NCBI RefSeq assembly: GCF_021117275.1
Contig: NZ_CP088245.1
Span: forward strand, 3,137,501-3,201,500
Direction: 5' to 3'
From: Metabacillus sp. B2-18
GTDB taxonomy: Bacteria > Bacillota > Bacilli > Bacillales > Bacillaceae
DNA: 64,000 nucleotides
Positions 1-9,460 of this stretch are shown in pieces. The notes under the pieces are model-generated. The model saw only the letters and a program-made list of their open reading frames with translations, was not told the DNA's origin and made no database searches. Each line of letters starts with the position of its first letter. The first letter of the stretch is position 1. The position numbers and the translations under genes were made by a program.

Positions 1-668
1 GAACCGTACCCTACTAGATCATGATATACTAACACTTGACCGTCCGTTTGACGCCCTGCACCAATACCAATTGTTGGGATTGAAAGTAATCTTGTTATCT
101 CAAGCGCTAACTGCTGTGGAACACATTCTAAAACTAGAGCTATTGCCCCTGCAGCTTGACATTTTTTAGCATCTTCAATTAGCTTTCGAGCTGCCTCTGC
201 ATCTTTTCCTTGAACTTTGTATCCCCCTAGGACATTAACTGACTGAGGTGTTAACCCAAGATGAGCAACAACTGGTATTCCACCAAAAGTAAGCGCTTCA
301 ATTATAGGAGTAACACCATCTGCACCCTCTACCTTTACAGCATCTGCTCCACCTTCCTGCATAATTCTTGCAGCGTTTTTTAAAGATTCATCCTTTGAAA
401 GGTGATAAGACATAAACGGCATATCTGTTACAACAAATGTATCTTTTGCTCCTCTTTTTACTGCTTTCGTATGATGAATCATATCGTTAACAGTAACAGG
501 TATTGTGGAGTCATACCCTAACACAACCATTCCTAATGAATCTCCAACAAGAATCATATCAACTCCGGCGATTTCAGCTTGTTTTGCACTTGGAAAATCG
601 TAAGCCGTCAGCATTGAGATTGGTTCATTTTTTTCTTTCATTTTCATAAAATCTTGTCTTGTTTTCAT
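1..668 (-). CDS. panB: 3-methyl-2-oxobutanoate hydroxymethyltransferase, 3' end outside window
   Basis: Ketopantoate hydroxymethyltransferase transfers a hydroxymethyl group from methylene-THF to 2-oxoisovalerate, the first committed step of pantothenate and CoA synthesis in the cytosol. The frame opens with [12 protein letters not shown] at an ATG (666-668) preceded by GGAGGGG and stays open to base 1, so the C-terminus lies outside the window. Family signatures are visible: [10 protein letters not shown] near residue 21, VGDSLGM near 41, DMPFMSY near 83 and [11 protein letters not shown] near 105. In Bacillus it normally heads panBCD, which would continue off the left edge. It is separated from birA by 443 bp and a terminator, so it probably has its own promoter. 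Confidence 0.95.
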   Translation of the reverse strand, partial: MKTRQDFMKMKEKNEPISMLTAYDFPSAKQAEIAGVDMILVGDSLGMVVLGYDSTIPVTVNDMIHHTKAVKRGAKDTFVVTDMPFMSYHLSKDESLKNAARIMQEGGADAVKVEGADGVTPIIEALTFGGIPVVAHLGLTPQSVNVLGGYKVQGKDAEAARKLIEDAKKCQAAGAIALVLECVPQQLALEITRLLSIPTIGIGAGRQTDGQVLVYHDLVGYG

Positions 669-1111
669 AATTTCCCCTCCAGATTTAGCATGTAAATCCA
701 TTCTTGTATAAAGACAACATTGGATTACTTATGATAAATGGGTAGTTCGTAATGAGAAAGCATTGGTAGGAGAGAGAATGAAATATCCGATTTTAAATTT
801 ATCATGATTGTTATAGGTTTGTTTTACCTCAATCATTAAACATAAAAAATCCTTCATATCGACAAAGATAGAAGGATTGTAGACTATTCGTTCGGTTTCA
901 TCCCTCTGTCCTAGTCCTTCTTGGATCAAGGCAGATAATTTTCAAAATTTTATTTGACCTTATTATTACTATTTACATTAATAAAGGTCTTCAACAAACT
1001 ATTCTTTATCACAAGGTGTAGTTCATAAGATACTACCCAAAAAAAGTATAGCAGAAAATTTTACTAATTACTATCGTTATCTATCATAGCAAATCACACA
1101 GGTTAAGCTGT
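669..1111. other. Intergenic region between birA and panB
   Basis: This 443-bp stretch holds the hairpin terminator at 843-878 and the panB ribosome binding site. A 66-codon frame (729-929, minus) runs through the terminator hairpin, has no recognisable domain and is not counted as a gene. No convincing promoter or RNA element was seen. Confidence 0.6.
843..878 (-). terminator. Terminator downstream of birA
   Basis: On the minus strand AATCCTTC/GAAGGATT (848-855 with 871-878) extends by TATC/GATA across one bulged base. It is followed by a run of six T. It lies about 235 bp past the birA stop and would end the long transcript coming from the ypjD end. Confidence 0.7.
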
Positions 1112-2092
1112 CTATTTCAACTCAATATCAGCTGAATAAATTTCTTTAATACTTCCATCACTAGTCTCAATTAGTAGAACACCGTTATGATCAATACCAA
1201 TTGCCTTCCCTTCTACTGACCCATTAAGAGTCCTTGCCACCATTTTTTTATTCAAACTAATGGCATAGCCCTCCCATAACAGCTTAATTGGATGAAAGCC
1301 CTGCGAAAGGTATAACGAATATAACCCTTCAAATTTCAATAATATCGTTTGAATAAATAGAGCTCTTTCCCAATGCTTTCCTGTTTCAATTCCTATTGAT
1401 GTGGCAATCTGCTGTAGTTCCTCAGGAAAGTCTTCAACCTTTTGATTCACATTAATACCCGTTCCAATAATTACGGAGTGAACTTGATCTGCCTCCGCCT
1501 GCAGTTCAGTTAATATCCCCACAACTTTTTTCCCGTTAATTAATATATCATTAGGCCATTTAATATCCGGCTTAACCGGAGTTAGTTCTTCAATTGCTTG
1601 AACGATAGCTACAGCTGTTAAGAGAGTTAATTGCGGAGTAGAATGAATAGGAATGTTTGGTCTAATAATCAAACTCATCCAAATACCTGTACCACTTGGA
1701 GAGTACCATTCTCTTGCCATACGGCCTCTTCCATTTGTTTGTTGGTCAGCAACAACAATAGTCCCTTCCGGAGCTCCATTACCTGCCAATGTTTGAGCAA
1801 TCTTCTGTGTTGATGCAACCGTTTCTTCAAAATGAACATGACGTCCTAATGTTTTTGTCTTTAATCCAATTTGAATTTCATTGCTGCTTATTTTGTTCGG
1901 TTTTTTTGTGATGCGGTATCCCAGACGCCTTACAGCTTCTAACTCATATCCATCTTTTCTTAATTCTTCTATATGTTTCCAAACAGCTGTTCTTGAGCAA
2001 CCAATATATTCACTTATTTTTTGTCCAGATACGAATTCTCCCTCTGCATTTGAAAAAGCTTCTAGTAATTTTGTTCGAAGTTCTGATTGCAT
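1112..2092 (-). CDS. birA: Biotin-[acetyl-CoA carboxylase] ligase and biotin operon repressor
   Basis: Bifunctional BirA makes biotinyl-AMP and transfers biotin to the acceptor lysine of biotin carboxyl carrier proteins. Its N-terminal winged helix lets the holo-form repress biotin genes. At 326 residues it has the full class II architecture: HTH at about residues 5-60 (SGQKISEYIGCSRTAVWKH), ligase core with GRGRMAREW near 121 and KWPNDILINGKKVVGIL near 180, then a C-terminal SH3-like domain. I chose the ATG at 2092 (MQSELRTKL) because AAAGGAG lies 11 nt upstream, while the in-frame GTG at 2104 abuts that site. It overlaps the end of cca by 31 bp, implying cotranscription. Confidence 0.95.
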   Translation of the reverse strand: MQSELRTKLLEAFSNAEGEFVSGQKISEYIGCSRTAVWKHIEELRKDGYELEAVRRLGYRITKKPNKISSNEIQIGLKTKTLGRHVHFEETVASTQKIAQTLAGNGAPEGTIVVADQQTNGRGRMAREWYSPSGTGIWMSLIIRPNIPIHSTPQLTLLTAVAIVQAIEELTPVKPDIKWPNDILINGKKVVGILTELQAEADQVHSVIIGTGINVNQKVEDFPEELQQIATSIGIETGKHWERALFIQTILLKFEGLYSLYLSQGFHPIKLLWEGYAISLNKKMVARTLNGSVEGKAIGIDHNGVLLIETSDGSIKEIYSADIELK

Positions 2093-3279
2093 TTTAATAC
2101 CCACTCCTTTATTGCTGACCTTTCATTTTCTAATTTATCTAGTATAATTTCTCTTTCTATTTCTGAAATAAGTTTTGCTACCCAAGGACCAGGTTTCTTT
2201 TTCATGATTTTAATTAATTCATGTCCTGTAATATCTAATTGATTCTTATTTTGAATAGGCAGCCTATGGAGTGAGTTTTTAACAGCATTAATATTCTCGT
2301 TTAACATATTCGGGTCATCTATAATAGAGCGAATACGTTCAACAGAGAGTGCACAGTCAGATCCAGCTTCATACAATAACAAGCTTGTCCATGATTTCTC
2401 TTGTTGAAGTAATATTAGAAATTTTATATTTTTTTCAACTATTTTAATCAGCTTAACCGGAAGTTTCCATTTTCTTAAGTATTTCTCTACTGAGGGAGGT
2501 TCGACCTTATATGTAATCATTGTCCATAAGTCTTCTCTTGTTGAAAGAAAGTCTAACTGAAAAGATGCTAAAATTTTTAACTGCTGCTCTTTTTCAGTCA
2601 TACCAGGCAAATAGTTATTCATCTGACAATCAAGTAGTGTCTGTATGGCAGCTTTATAATGAGCACCTTGAAAAAGCTTTTCAATTTCTACTGTTTTTCT
2701 TTCTACTGAAATTGCATCTAACAGATAAACAAGCTCTTTTAAGGCTGCTTTTGTCTCTTGACATAAAGTAAATCCTAATTGACTAACAAAACGAACCGCT
2801 CTAAGCATTCGAAGTGCGTCCTCAGAAAATCTTTCTGACGGAGAATCAACGGTCTTTATTACTTTTTCTTTTAAGTGCTTTCTTCCATCAAAATAGTCAT
2901 AAATAGTGCCCTCAATATCCATCGCCATCGCATTAATGGTAAAATCCCTGCGTCTTAAATCTTCTTTTAATGAAGATATAAATGAAACAGATTTTGGCCT
3001 ACGAAAATCATCATAGCCTGTTTCAGCTCTATAAGTTGTAACTTCGAATGATTTATTATTATGTAGCACGATAATCGTTCCATGTTCTGCTCCAACATCG
3101 ACCGTTTTAGAGAAAATTTGTTTAATTTCATCAGGCTTAGCTGAGGTTGCAATGTCAATATCTCCAATTTCTCTTTTTAGCAAGTAATCACGTACAGCTC
3201 CACCAACATAAAATGCCTCAAAGTCTGAGTTATGTAAATTTTCTAATATGGGTTTTGCTTCATAAAATGGGGTCTCCAC
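2062..3279 (-). CDS. cca: CCA-adding tRNA nucleotidyltransferase
   Basis: Class II CCA-adding enzyme that builds or repairs the 3'-CCA of tRNAs from CTP and ATP without a nucleic-acid template. The 405-residue protein has the nucleotidyltransferase head with [11 protein letters not shown] near residue 24 and the metal-binding DxD in GDIDIATSA near 39. [13 protein letters not shown] follows near 108, then the neck with [12 protein letters not shown] near 153, then helical body and tail. The start is a GTG with AAGGTG seven bases upstream. It overlaps bshA by 20 bp and birA by 31 bp, so the genes form one unit. The length is typical of Bacillus Cca. Confidence 0.95.
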   Translation of the reverse strand: METPFYEAKPILENLHNSDFEAFYVGGAVRDYLLKREIGDIDIATSAKPDEIKQIFSKTVDVGAEHGTIIVLHNNKSFEVTTYRAETGYDDFRRPKSVSFISSLKEDLRRRDFTINAMAMDIEGTIYDYFDGRKHLKEKVIKTVDSPSERFSEDALRMLRAVRFVSQLGFTLCQETKAALKELVYLLDAISVERKTVEIEKLFQGAHYKAAIQTLLDCQMNNYLPGMTEKEQQLKILASFQLDFLSTREDLWTMITYKVEPPSVEKYLRKWKLPVKLIKIVEKNIKFLILLQQEKSWTSLLLYEAGSDCALSVERIRSIIDDPNMLNENINAVKNSLHRLPIQNKNQLDITGHELIKIMKKKPGPWVAKLISEIEREIILDKLENERSAIKEWVLKCNQNFEQNY

Positions 3280-4420
3280 TTTTTACACCTTCATTTAATA
3301 GTTCATAGTAAATTGATTCATATTGGGTAACAATCTTATCTGAATGAAATAATTGTGTTGCACTATTTTTTGCGTTTTCTGACATAGACTTATGTAGTTC
3401 ACTATTTAGCAAAAGATGTATTGCGTGAAAAGCAACCGTATCAATGTCACCTACTTCACAGATATATCCTGTTTCACCTTCTTTAATGACTTCAGGAATT
3501 CCTCCAGCATTTGTTCCAATACTAGGAACACCACATGCCATTGCTTCAAGTAAAACCAAACCAAAACTTTCCTTTTCAGAAAGTAATAAAATAAGATCAC
3601 TAATTGAATATAAGTCTTCCAAGCTATCTTGTTTTCCCAAGAAAAGAACTTTTTCAGATAACCCTAATTCCCTAACCAGCCTACTTACAAAAGACATTTC
3701 TGGGCCATCACCAACTAAAAGAAGCTTTGCTGTTACTTTTCTTTGGATTTTCTGGAAAGAATAAATCACATCTTGAACACGCTTCACTTTTCTGAAGTTT
3801 GAAACATGAATAATAACCTTCTCTTCCTCTAGGATCCCATACTCTTCCTTTAGATAAGAGGAATCCTTTTTATAGTAAACACGATCATCGATAAAGTTGT
3901 ATACTGTTTCTATTTCTTTCTTCGGTTGAAGTAGTTCATATGTTTGTTGAACGAGTGCATTAGATACAGCTGTTACTCGGTCTGATGACTCTATTCCAAA
4001 ACGTATCATATCTGCAAGCGATTGATCATAGCCTAAAACAGTAATATCTGTACCATGAAGTGTTGTAACTATTTTCAAATCTTTGTTAACCATTTGCTTA
4101 GCTAAGTAAGCACAAATTGCATGTGGAATTGCATAATGCACATGTAATATATCAAGATCTTCACGGTTTGCAACTTCAGCCATTTTACTTGCCAAGGCCA
4201 AGTCGTATGGAGGGTATTTAAATACCGAATATTGATTTACTTCCACCTCGTGAAATGTGATATTGCAATACACTTTATTTAACCGAAATGGTAAGCTTGA
4301 GGTGATAAAGTGAATTTCATGACCTCTTTCAGCTAAGAGCTTTCCTAGCTCGGTAGCAACAACACCAGAACCTCCAACAGAAGGGTAACAAGTAATTCCT
4401 ATTTTCAATTTTTGTTTCAT
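3260..4420 (-). CDS. bshA: N-acetyl-alpha-D-glucosaminyl L-malate synthase (bacillithiol step 1)
   Basis: GT4-family glycosyltransferase joining UDP-GlcNAc to L-malate, the first step of bacillithiol synthesis. The 386-residue protein begins [27 protein letters not shown], a typical GT-B N-domain with a glycine-rich loop. The C-domain has the donor-site signature [19 protein letters not shown] near residue 285. Its ATG overlaps the bshB1 stop by four bases (ATGA), so translation of the two pathway genes is probably coupled. The third gene, bshC, is not in the window, but the proposed bacillithiol disulfide reductase ypdA is at 53323-54288. Confidence 0.95.
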   Translation of the reverse strand: MKQKLKIGITCYPSVGGSGVVATELGKLLAERGHEIHFITSSLPFRLNKVYCNITFHEVEVNQYSVFKYPPYDLALASKMAEVANREDLDILHVHYAIPHAICAYLAKQMVNKDLKIVTTLHGTDITVLGYDQSLADMIRFGIESSDRVTAVSNALVQQTYELLQPKKEIETVYNFIDDRVYYKKDSSYLKEEYGILEEEKVIIHVSNFRKVKRVQDVIYSFQKIQRKVTAKLLLVGDGPEMSFVSRLVRELGLSEKVLFLGKQDSLEDLYSISDLILLLSEKESFGLVLLEAMACGVPSIGTNAGGIPEVIKEGETGYICEVGDIDTVAFHAIHLLLNSELHKSMSENAKNSATQLFHSDKIVTQYESIYYELLNEGVKSGDPIL

Positions 4421-5130
4421 TCGTTATCACCTATTAAATCCTTTGAAAGTAAGATTGGTTTTTTCGTCATAAATCCTTCTGCGTACATTACACCAACCTC
4501 TTTTCCATATAATCTTTCTCTACTTTCAACAGCTTCTATATAGCCATTTGTAAGGGGTGTTTCTGTTGAACCTTGAACTTTTTCAAATTGACTGGAATAT
4601 GCTTTTAAGCTTGCTATTTTTTGTTCAATTGTTTCTGATATGTTAATAACAAAATCAGGATTATGAAATCCATTGATCATATAAAAATACATATTCTTTA
4701 CGCGATGAGACGACTGTCCTAAAAGATCTTGATAATTTTTAATTCCAGCTGAAAAAACTGCCTCTTCAACAAGCCGAGAGCAATGACCATGATCCGGGTG
4801 ACGATCATCATAATATGGGGCAAAGACTACCTTTGGCTTATATTTTCTAATAACAGTTACGATCTCTTTAATTGATGAATCAAGCATATATAAACCTCTA
4901 TCAGGGAGTGATAACTGAATTCTCTCTGATAGTCCTAAAATATTCCCAGCTTTTTTGGCTTCTTCTTGACGAATAGCTACAGTTCCATTGGAAGATAACT
5001 CTGCTTTTGTCAAGTCACATATTGCAATTTTTAAACCGTTTTTGGCATACTTGGCAATAGTGCCTCCCATACCTATTTCAACATCATCAGGATGAGCACC
5101 AATTGCAAGGATATCTAATCTATTACTCAT
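4417..5130 (-). CDS. bshB1: Bacillithiol biosynthesis deacetylase BshB1
   Basis: PIG-L/LmbE-family zinc deacetylase that removes the acetyl group from GlcNAc-malate, step 2 of bacillithiol synthesis. The zinc motif [15 protein letters not shown] is at the N-terminus (His and Asp ligands). A second signature, [14 protein letters not shown], lies near residue 108. I chose the ATG at 5130 (MSNRLDIL, 237 residues) because GGGAGAAGA precedes it, whereas the upstream ATG at 5148 has no ribosome binding site. It overlaps bshA by 4 bp and follows mgsA by about 60 bp. Confidence 0.95.
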   Translation of the reverse strand: MSNRLDILAIGAHPDDVEIGMGGTIAKYAKNGLKIAICDLTKAELSSNGTVAIRQEEAKKAGNILGLSERIQLSLPDRGLYMLDSSIKEIVTVIRKYKPKVVFAPYYDDRHPDHGHCSRLVEEAVFSAGIKNYQDLLGQSSHRVKNMYFYMINGFHNPDFVINISETIEQKIASLKAYSSQFEKVQGSTETPLTNGYIEAVESRERLYGKEVGVMYAEGFMTKKPILLSKDLIGDNE

Positions 5131-5192
5131 TTTCTTCTCCCTATTCATATCTAAAGGAATGATTATTTTTCAAATCATTCCGGTTATTTGAA

Positions 5193-5597
5193 TTACTTTT
5201 TATCATGAATAACATTACGCCATTGAAAATCCCCACGATCTAAACCTCGAACTAATATTTCAGCTGTCCCCATATTTGTAGCTAGTGGAATGGAATATAC
5301 ATCACAAAGACGAATTAGTGCTGTAATGTCCGGTTCATGAGGTTGTGCAGTTAAAGGATCTCGAAAGAAAATAACCATGTCCATTTCATTTTTTGCAATT
5401 AATGCACCAATTTCCTGATCTCCTCCAAGCGGGCCTGACTGAAAGCGGTGAATAGATAAACCTGTAGCCTCCTGAATGCGGAGACCTGTAGTACCTGTTG
5501 CAAACAATTCATGGTCTTTAATAATCGGTTGATATGCCATAACAAATTGTACAAGATCTGTTTTCTTTTTATCGTGAGCAATTAGCGCAATTTTCAT
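5193..5597 (-). CDS. mgsA: Methylglyoxal synthase
   Basis: Converts dihydroxyacetone phosphate to methylglyoxal and phosphate, a bypass of lower glycolysis when phosphate is short. The 134-residue protein shows the phosphate-binding loop FATGTTG near residue 36, [11 protein letters not shown] near 63 with the catalytic aspartate, and [14 protein letters not shown] near 86. The ATG is preceded by AAAGGGGAAAT. It lies 14 bp downstream of dapB in the same operon. The toxic product is detoxified through bacillithiol in Bacillus, which fits its position beside bshB1-bshA. That functional link is inferred from the neighbours. Confidence 0.95.
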   Translation of the reverse strand: MKIALIAHDKKKTDLVQFVMAYQPIIKDHELFATGTTGLRIQEATGLSIHRFQSGPLGGDQEIGALIAKNEMDMVIFFRDPLTAQPHEPDITALIRLCDVYSIPLATNMGTAEILVRGLDRGDFQWRNVIHDKK

Positions 5598-5611
5598 TTA
5601 TATTTCCCCTT

Positions 5612-6409
5612 TTACTCAATAATATTTTCAAGTCCATACACTAGCAAATCGATTTTCATCACGTTTTCAACTGCTAGTTTCACACCAGACATAAATGAAG
5701 CACGATTATATGAGTCATGACGAATCTTTAACGTCTGTCCATCTCCTCCAAATAGAACCTCCTGATGGGCAATTAATCCTGGAAGTCGAACGCTATGTAG
5801 ACGAATTCCATTTAAATTAGCTCCTCGTGCTCCTTCAATAATTTCTTTTTCATCCGGATGTCCTTGTTGCTTTTCTTCACGTACAGCTGAAATCATTTCT
5901 GCTGTTTTGATTCCTGTACCAGATGGAGCGTCTAATTTTTGATCATGATGTTGTTCAATAATCTCGACATCTTGAAAATATTTCGCAGCAATCTGTGAAA
6001 ATTTCATCATTAAAATAGCACCAATTGCAAAATTCGGAGCAATAATTGCACCTATTCCTTTTTCTTCTGTTAATTGTTGCAGTTCATTTAGATCCTTTTC
6101 AGAAAAACCAGTTGTACCTACTACTGGTCTAACACCATTCTGTAATGCTTTTTTTGTATGTACTTTCCCAATCTCAGGTGTTGTCAAATCAATGAGTACA
6201 TCGGGGTTTGTCTCAAAAAAGCATTTATCAATGTCTGTATAGATTGGTACATCAGCAGTGAAACCTTCTAGCTCATTAAGTCTCATACCTTCATATTTAT
6301 GGTCTATTACACCTACTAGCTGGAAATGTTCAGTTTCTTCAACAAGCTTTACAGCCTCGCTCCCCATTCTTCCACGAGCACCAGCAATAACAATTTTTAC
6401 TTCTGACAT
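5612..6409 (-). CDS. dapB: 4-hydroxy-tetrahydrodipicolinate reductase
   Basis: NAD(P)H-dependent reductase of the lysine/diaminopimelate pathway. Its product leads to cell-wall meso-DAP and its substrate to spore dipicolinate. The 265-residue protein has the Rossmann motif [11 protein letters not shown] at residues 9-19, the loop [11 protein letters not shown] near 104, and the catalytic signature [15 protein letters not shown] near 155 with the histidine pair and the substrate-binding K/SGT loop. AAAGGAG precedes the ATG. It sits 13 bp after ypjD and 14 bp before mgsA. Confidence 0.96.
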   Translation of the reverse strand: MSEVKIVIAGARGRMGSEAVKLVEETEHFQLVGVIDHKYEGMRLNELEGFTADVPIYTDIDKCFFETNPDVLIDLTTPEIGKVHTKKALQNGVRPVVGTTGFSEKDLNELQQLTEEKGIGAIIAPNFAIGAILMMKFSQIAAKYFQDVEIIEQHHDQKLDAPSGTGIKTAEMISAVREEKQQGHPDEKEIIEGARGANLNGIRLHSVRLPGLIAHQEVLFGGDGQTLKIRHDSYNRASFMSGVKLAVENVMKIDLLVYGLENIIE

Positions 6410-6422
6410 TTTTAAAACTCCT

Positions 6423-6752
6423 TTATTTTTCTTTTCTCGTCCATCGATCTTTATCTCTAGTATTGAATTTATTCATCACCATTTCATGTGCTTCTTCCAA
6501 ATCTATGTTTAATGAATTTGCTAAACAAATAAGAACAAATAAAACATCTCCGACTTCTTCTTCAATCTTTTTCTCTTCCTCAGTTGTCTTTTTCGGTTTT
6601 TCGCCATATGTATGGTTAATTTCCCTAGCAAGTTCACCTACTTCTTCTGTAATCCGAGCCATCATGGCTAATGGTGAAAAATATCCTTCTTTAAATTGAC
6701 CGATGTAATCATCAACATCCTTTTGAAGGCCCTTCATTGTTTTATGTTCCAT
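6423..6752 (-). CDS. ypjD: MazG-like nucleotide pyrophosphohydrolase YpjD
   Basis: Small all-alpha NTP pyrophosphohydrolase of the MazG superfamily; such proteins hydrolyse (d)NTPs to monophosphates. The 109-residue, single-domain protein carries the metal-binding [10 protein letters not shown] near residue 33 and [16 protein letters not shown] near 64, the paired acidic helices that coordinate Mg2+. It is first in the minus-strand run ypjD-dapB-mgsA-bshB1-bshA-cca-birA and is divergent from ypjC across a 143-bp gap that should contain the operon promoter. The substrate cannot be told from sequence. Confidence 0.9.
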   Translation of the reverse strand: MEHKTMKGLQKDVDDYIGQFKEGYFSPLAMMARITEEVGELAREINHTYGEKPKKTTEEEKKIEEEVGDVLFVLICLANSLNIDLEEAHEMVMNKFNTRDKDRWTRKEK

Positions 6753-6895
6753 TTAATTCACCTCATCTTTACTATTCAATGTTAGCTAATACAAAATAAA
6801 TTTACAATTATTTCGTCACGTTTTTATCAAAATTTGCACCTTGACATTCTATCAATTATAATATTAACGCTAAGAATGAATTGTAGGGGTGGAGT

Positions 6896-7768
6896 ATGTT
6901 TCAAGATTTAAGATTAAAGAATATTATTTTTATACTAATTGGCTCGGGTATTTTTGGATTTGGTCTTGTTCATTTTAATATTCAAAACAATTTAGCAGAA
7001 GGTGGATTTACAGGTATTACACTTTTGCTTTATTTTCTATTCAATTTTGATCCATCAATTTCTAACTTAATTCTAAATATACCATTATTTTTTATAGGCT
7101 GGCGTGTATTGGGTAAAACATCCTTCATCTACACGGTTATCGGAACAGTCAGTTTGTCCGTTTTTTTATGGATTTTTCAACGCTTTCAAATTAATATGCC
7201 ATTAAATGACGATCTAACTCTTGCGGCACTATTTGCTGGAGTTTCCTTAGGTATTGGTTTAGGTACAATATTTCGGTATGGAGGAACAACAGGTGGAGTA
7301 GATATCATTGCCAGATTAGCTCATCGTTACATAGGCTGGAGTATGGGGAAGACGATGTTTTTATTTGACCTTTGTGTAATAACTATTTCCTGGATTGCTT
7401 ATCTTTCCTATAAAGAAGCAATGTACACACTTGTGGCTGTATTTGTAGGTGCACGTGTGATCGATTTTATGCAAGAAGGAGCATATGCTGCAAAAGGAGC
7501 TACAATTATCTCAAATTACCCTGACGAAATTTCTTCTAGGATTATGAAGGAAATGGATCGTGGGGTAACAATATTGAAAGGACAAGGTTCTTTCTCAAAG
7601 CAAGATCGAAATGTTCTTTATTGTGTTGTAGGCAAAAATGAAATTGTCCGCTTAAAAAATGTTATTACTTCCGTCGATCCTCATGCCTTTGTAGCCGTAA
7701 GTGATGTTCATGATGTTTTAGGAGAAGGATTTACATTAGATGAAAATAAAAAGCCGATTTCAAGATAG
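6896..7768 (+). CDS. ypjC: YitT-family membrane protein YpjC
   Basis: Integral membrane protein of the YitT/DUF161 family with a C-terminal DUF2179 domain; no proven biochemical role. The 290-residue protein has five or six hydrophobic segments in the first 190 residues. Among them is the conserved loop FRYGGTTGGVDIIARL near residue 125, followed by a soluble ferredoxin-like domain ending in VSDVHDVLGEGF. The ATG follows GTAGGGGTGG. It is the only plus-strand gene in the first 42 kb, divergent from ypjD and convergent with ypjB. Confidence 0.9.
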   Translation: MFQDLRLKNIIFILIGSGIFGFGLVHFNIQNNLAEGGFTGITLLLYFLFNFDPSISNLILNIPLFFIGWRVLGKTSFIYTVIGTVSLSVFLWIFQRFQINMPLNDDLTLAALFAGVSLGIGLGTIFRYGGTTGGVDIIARLAHRYIGWSMGKTMFLFDLCVITISWIAYLSYKEAMYTLVAVFVGARVIDFMQEGAYAAKGATIISNYPDEISSRIMKEMDRGVTILKGQGSFSKQDRNVLYCVVGKNEIVRLKNVITSVDPHAFVAVSDVHDVLGEGFTLDENKKPISR

Positions 7769-7787
7769 AGCTAGATTTAATAGACAA

Positions 7788-7825
7788 GAAGAGCGTAAAA
7801 ATTTCTACGCTCTTCCTTTTTATTG
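7788..7825 (+). terminator. Terminator of ypjC
   Basis: GAAGAGCGTA (7788-7797) pairs perfectly with TACGCTCTTC (7806-7815) and is followed by CTTTTTATTG on the plus strand. It lies in the 51-bp gap between convergent ypjC and ypjB. The minus-strand side lacks a T tract. Confidence 0.85.
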
Positions 7826-8611
7826 CTTTTCTTTTTCACGTTTTGGTTGCTTCTCTTTCTCTCCTCGGTACTTTTTCCAGCCAGAATATGATAGAGCTAA
7901 TAAAATGACACTTCCTGTTGATATCATAACCCAAAGTAATGAGGGATCTGCTTCATCTTCTTTCACTCTATCAAAAATAGCTTTTAACTCTTCCTCCATT
8001 ACAGTAAGTTGCTTCACTCTACTTGTAACTGGTATTTCATGGAATAACCGATCCTCAACTACCGATATATGGGCATCCATACGCTTAATTCGTTGAAAGT
8101 CTAGGTCAACTTGGATGCTTGGATAAATTACCTCATAAAGAGATAAAAACTCGTTAAAATCATGTTGAAATGACTCCTTATCACCTTGTTCAACATCACT
8201 TTTCATTTGTGAAAATGTTTCCATGATTGATGTTTCCATCGAACCCCATAATGGCTGATGCTCAGAAACCATTGCATCAACTACTAAACGAAATTTGGTT
8301 AATGATCTGACTTTCTCAATTGTACTTACTTTTTCGTTTAACAATAGATCTTGAGCAGTTTCTTGTGTATTAGTTATGGTACGGTAATGGTCTAAAGAAA
8401 TAACATTTCGATCAATAGGTATTTCTTCGAATTTAACTGTAAAGTAATTAAGTAATTGGGCAGACTCTTCAAAGCGCTCTTGCTTAGCTAGTTGTAGGGC
8501 CGTATCGGAAATTTTATTTAAAGACTTCCAATCATATGTTTCGGCTGCAAATGCTGGTTTTATATGAAACAGCAACATACCAATTATAATAGTGAGTAAT
8601 AATTTCTTCAT
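7820..8611 (-). CDS. ypjB: Sporulation-associated protein YpjB
   Basis: Homologue of YpjB, a protein tied to sporulation in Bacillus with no defined biochemistry. The 263-residue protein has an N-terminal signal peptide (KKLLLTIIIGMLLF, then AFAAE as likely cleavage site), a long mostly helical extracytoplasmic part, and one C-terminal membrane segment (LLWVMISTGSVILLALSY, about 226-243). A highly charged Lys/Arg/Glu tail follows. This predicts a single-pass protein facing outside the membrane. It is preceded by AGGGGGGAC. It may be transcribed with ypiF/qcr genes or alone; a σE-type promoter was not evident. Confidence 0.85.
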   Translation of the reverse strand: MKKLLLTIIIGMLLFHIKPAFAAETYDWKSLNKISDTALQLAKQERFEESAQLLNYFTVKFEEIPIDRNVISLDHYRTITNTQETAQDLLLNEKVSTIEKVRSLTKFRLVVDAMVSEHQPLWGSMETSIMETFSQMKSDVEQGDKESFQHDFNEFLSLYEVIYPSIQVDLDFQRIKRMDAHISVVEDRLFHEIPVTSRVKQLTVMEEELKAIFDRVKEDEADPSLLWVMISTGSVILLALSYSGWKKYRGEKEKQPKREKEKQ

Positions 8612-8730
8612 CCTTGTCCCCCCTAGAACTTCTATTAAAAATCGTATGACAGTGTGGACAAGGATAGACCATATTTTTTCTATTTAACGTAATTTAGAAA
8701 ATAATTAGATATAACTCAAATATTAGTAAC

Positions 8731-8758
8731 AAAAAAGCCTAGCAAATAAATGCTAAGC
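8731..8758 (-). terminator. Terminator of ypjA
   Basis: Directly after the ypjA stop, GCTTAGCA pairs with TGCTAGGC around a TTTATT loop and is followed by six T on the minus strand. Confidence 0.8.
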
Positions 8759-8759
8759 A

Positions 8760-9350
8760 TTACAATTGAAGTTTTCTAGAAGATTTTCTGATAACAAAAT
8801 AATAGCCTAGGAAAATGGAAATTAAACTTAGCCAAAATGTCATATAACCAATTTGATTTATATAATCCATTAACATGCTGTAACGTGGCATCATCCCAAA
8901 CACATAGTCAATTACATCATTATGTAAGGTCCATATCGCGGCAACAATTAAGTGCCAAGCTTTAAAGCGATAGTATGGAGCATAAAGAATACCTTGAATT
9001 GCCATACCAAAGTGAGAAGCAATTAACATATATCCTTCCCATGAAAGTGAGCCATTTACTAACAGAACAAGAAGGTTCATAATAACAGCCCAAATACCAT
9101 ATTTAAATAATGTAACAATAGCCAGGGCTTCAATCAAGGGTAAATTTTTCTTCATTAAAAAAGCTGCCACAACGATTAAAAAGAACATGCTTGCTGTTGG
9201 ACTATCAGGAACGAATATGTAGAAATGGGCAGGAGTATCAGCTAATTGATACCTATACCAATAGTATCCATAAACTGTCCCAAAAAAATTAATAAGTACC
9301 ATTATGAAAATAATCGGCTTTTGACCTAATAAATATTGAAACCATTTCAT
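8760..9350 (-). CDS. ypjA: DUF1405 membrane protein YpjA
   Basis: Conserved Bacillus membrane protein of unknown function (DUF1405). Its 196 residues form six or so hydrophobic segments (IIFIMVLINFFGTVYGYYWY, ASMFFLIVVAAFLM, YGIWAVIMNLLVLLV and others) with a basic C-terminus (RKSSRKLQL). It lies between qcrC and ypjB and has its own terminator at 8731-8758. The qcrC terminator lies just upstream, so it is probably transcribed separately. No catalytic motif was seen. Confidence 0.85.
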   Translation of the reverse strand: MKWFQYLLGQKPIIFIMVLINFFGTVYGYYWYRYQLADTPAHFYIFVPDSPTASMFFLIVVAAFLMKKNLPLIEALAIVTLFKYGIWAVIMNLLVLLVNGSLSWEGYMLIASHFGMAIQGILYAPYYRFKAWHLIVAAIWTLHNDVIDYVFGMMPRYSMLMDYINQIGYMTFWLSLISIFLGYYFVIRKSSRKLQL

Positions 9351-9431
9351 TTTTCACACACCAGACTTATTAGATTTCGATAGCTAGTATAGATCGTTTT
9401 TTTAATAATATAACACAATAAAGCTCTCAAC

Positions 9432-9460
9432 AAAAAAAGCTGACATAAGTCAGCTTTTTT
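9432..9460 (-). terminator. Terminator of qcrABC
   Basis: AAGCTGAC-TTAT-GTCAGCTT is flanked by T runs on both strands immediately after the qcrC stop codon. It ends the minus-strand qcr operon and could work in both directions. Confidence 0.88.

Noticed and set aside
729..929. 66-codon minus-strand frame between birA and panB
   Set aside because: It runs through a terminator hairpin with a T tract, lacks a ribosome binding site and matches no family I know.
7740..8096. 118-codon plus-strand frame after ypjC
   Set aside because: It overlaps the ypjC terminator and is antisense to ypjB, whose signal peptide and membrane tail are clear.
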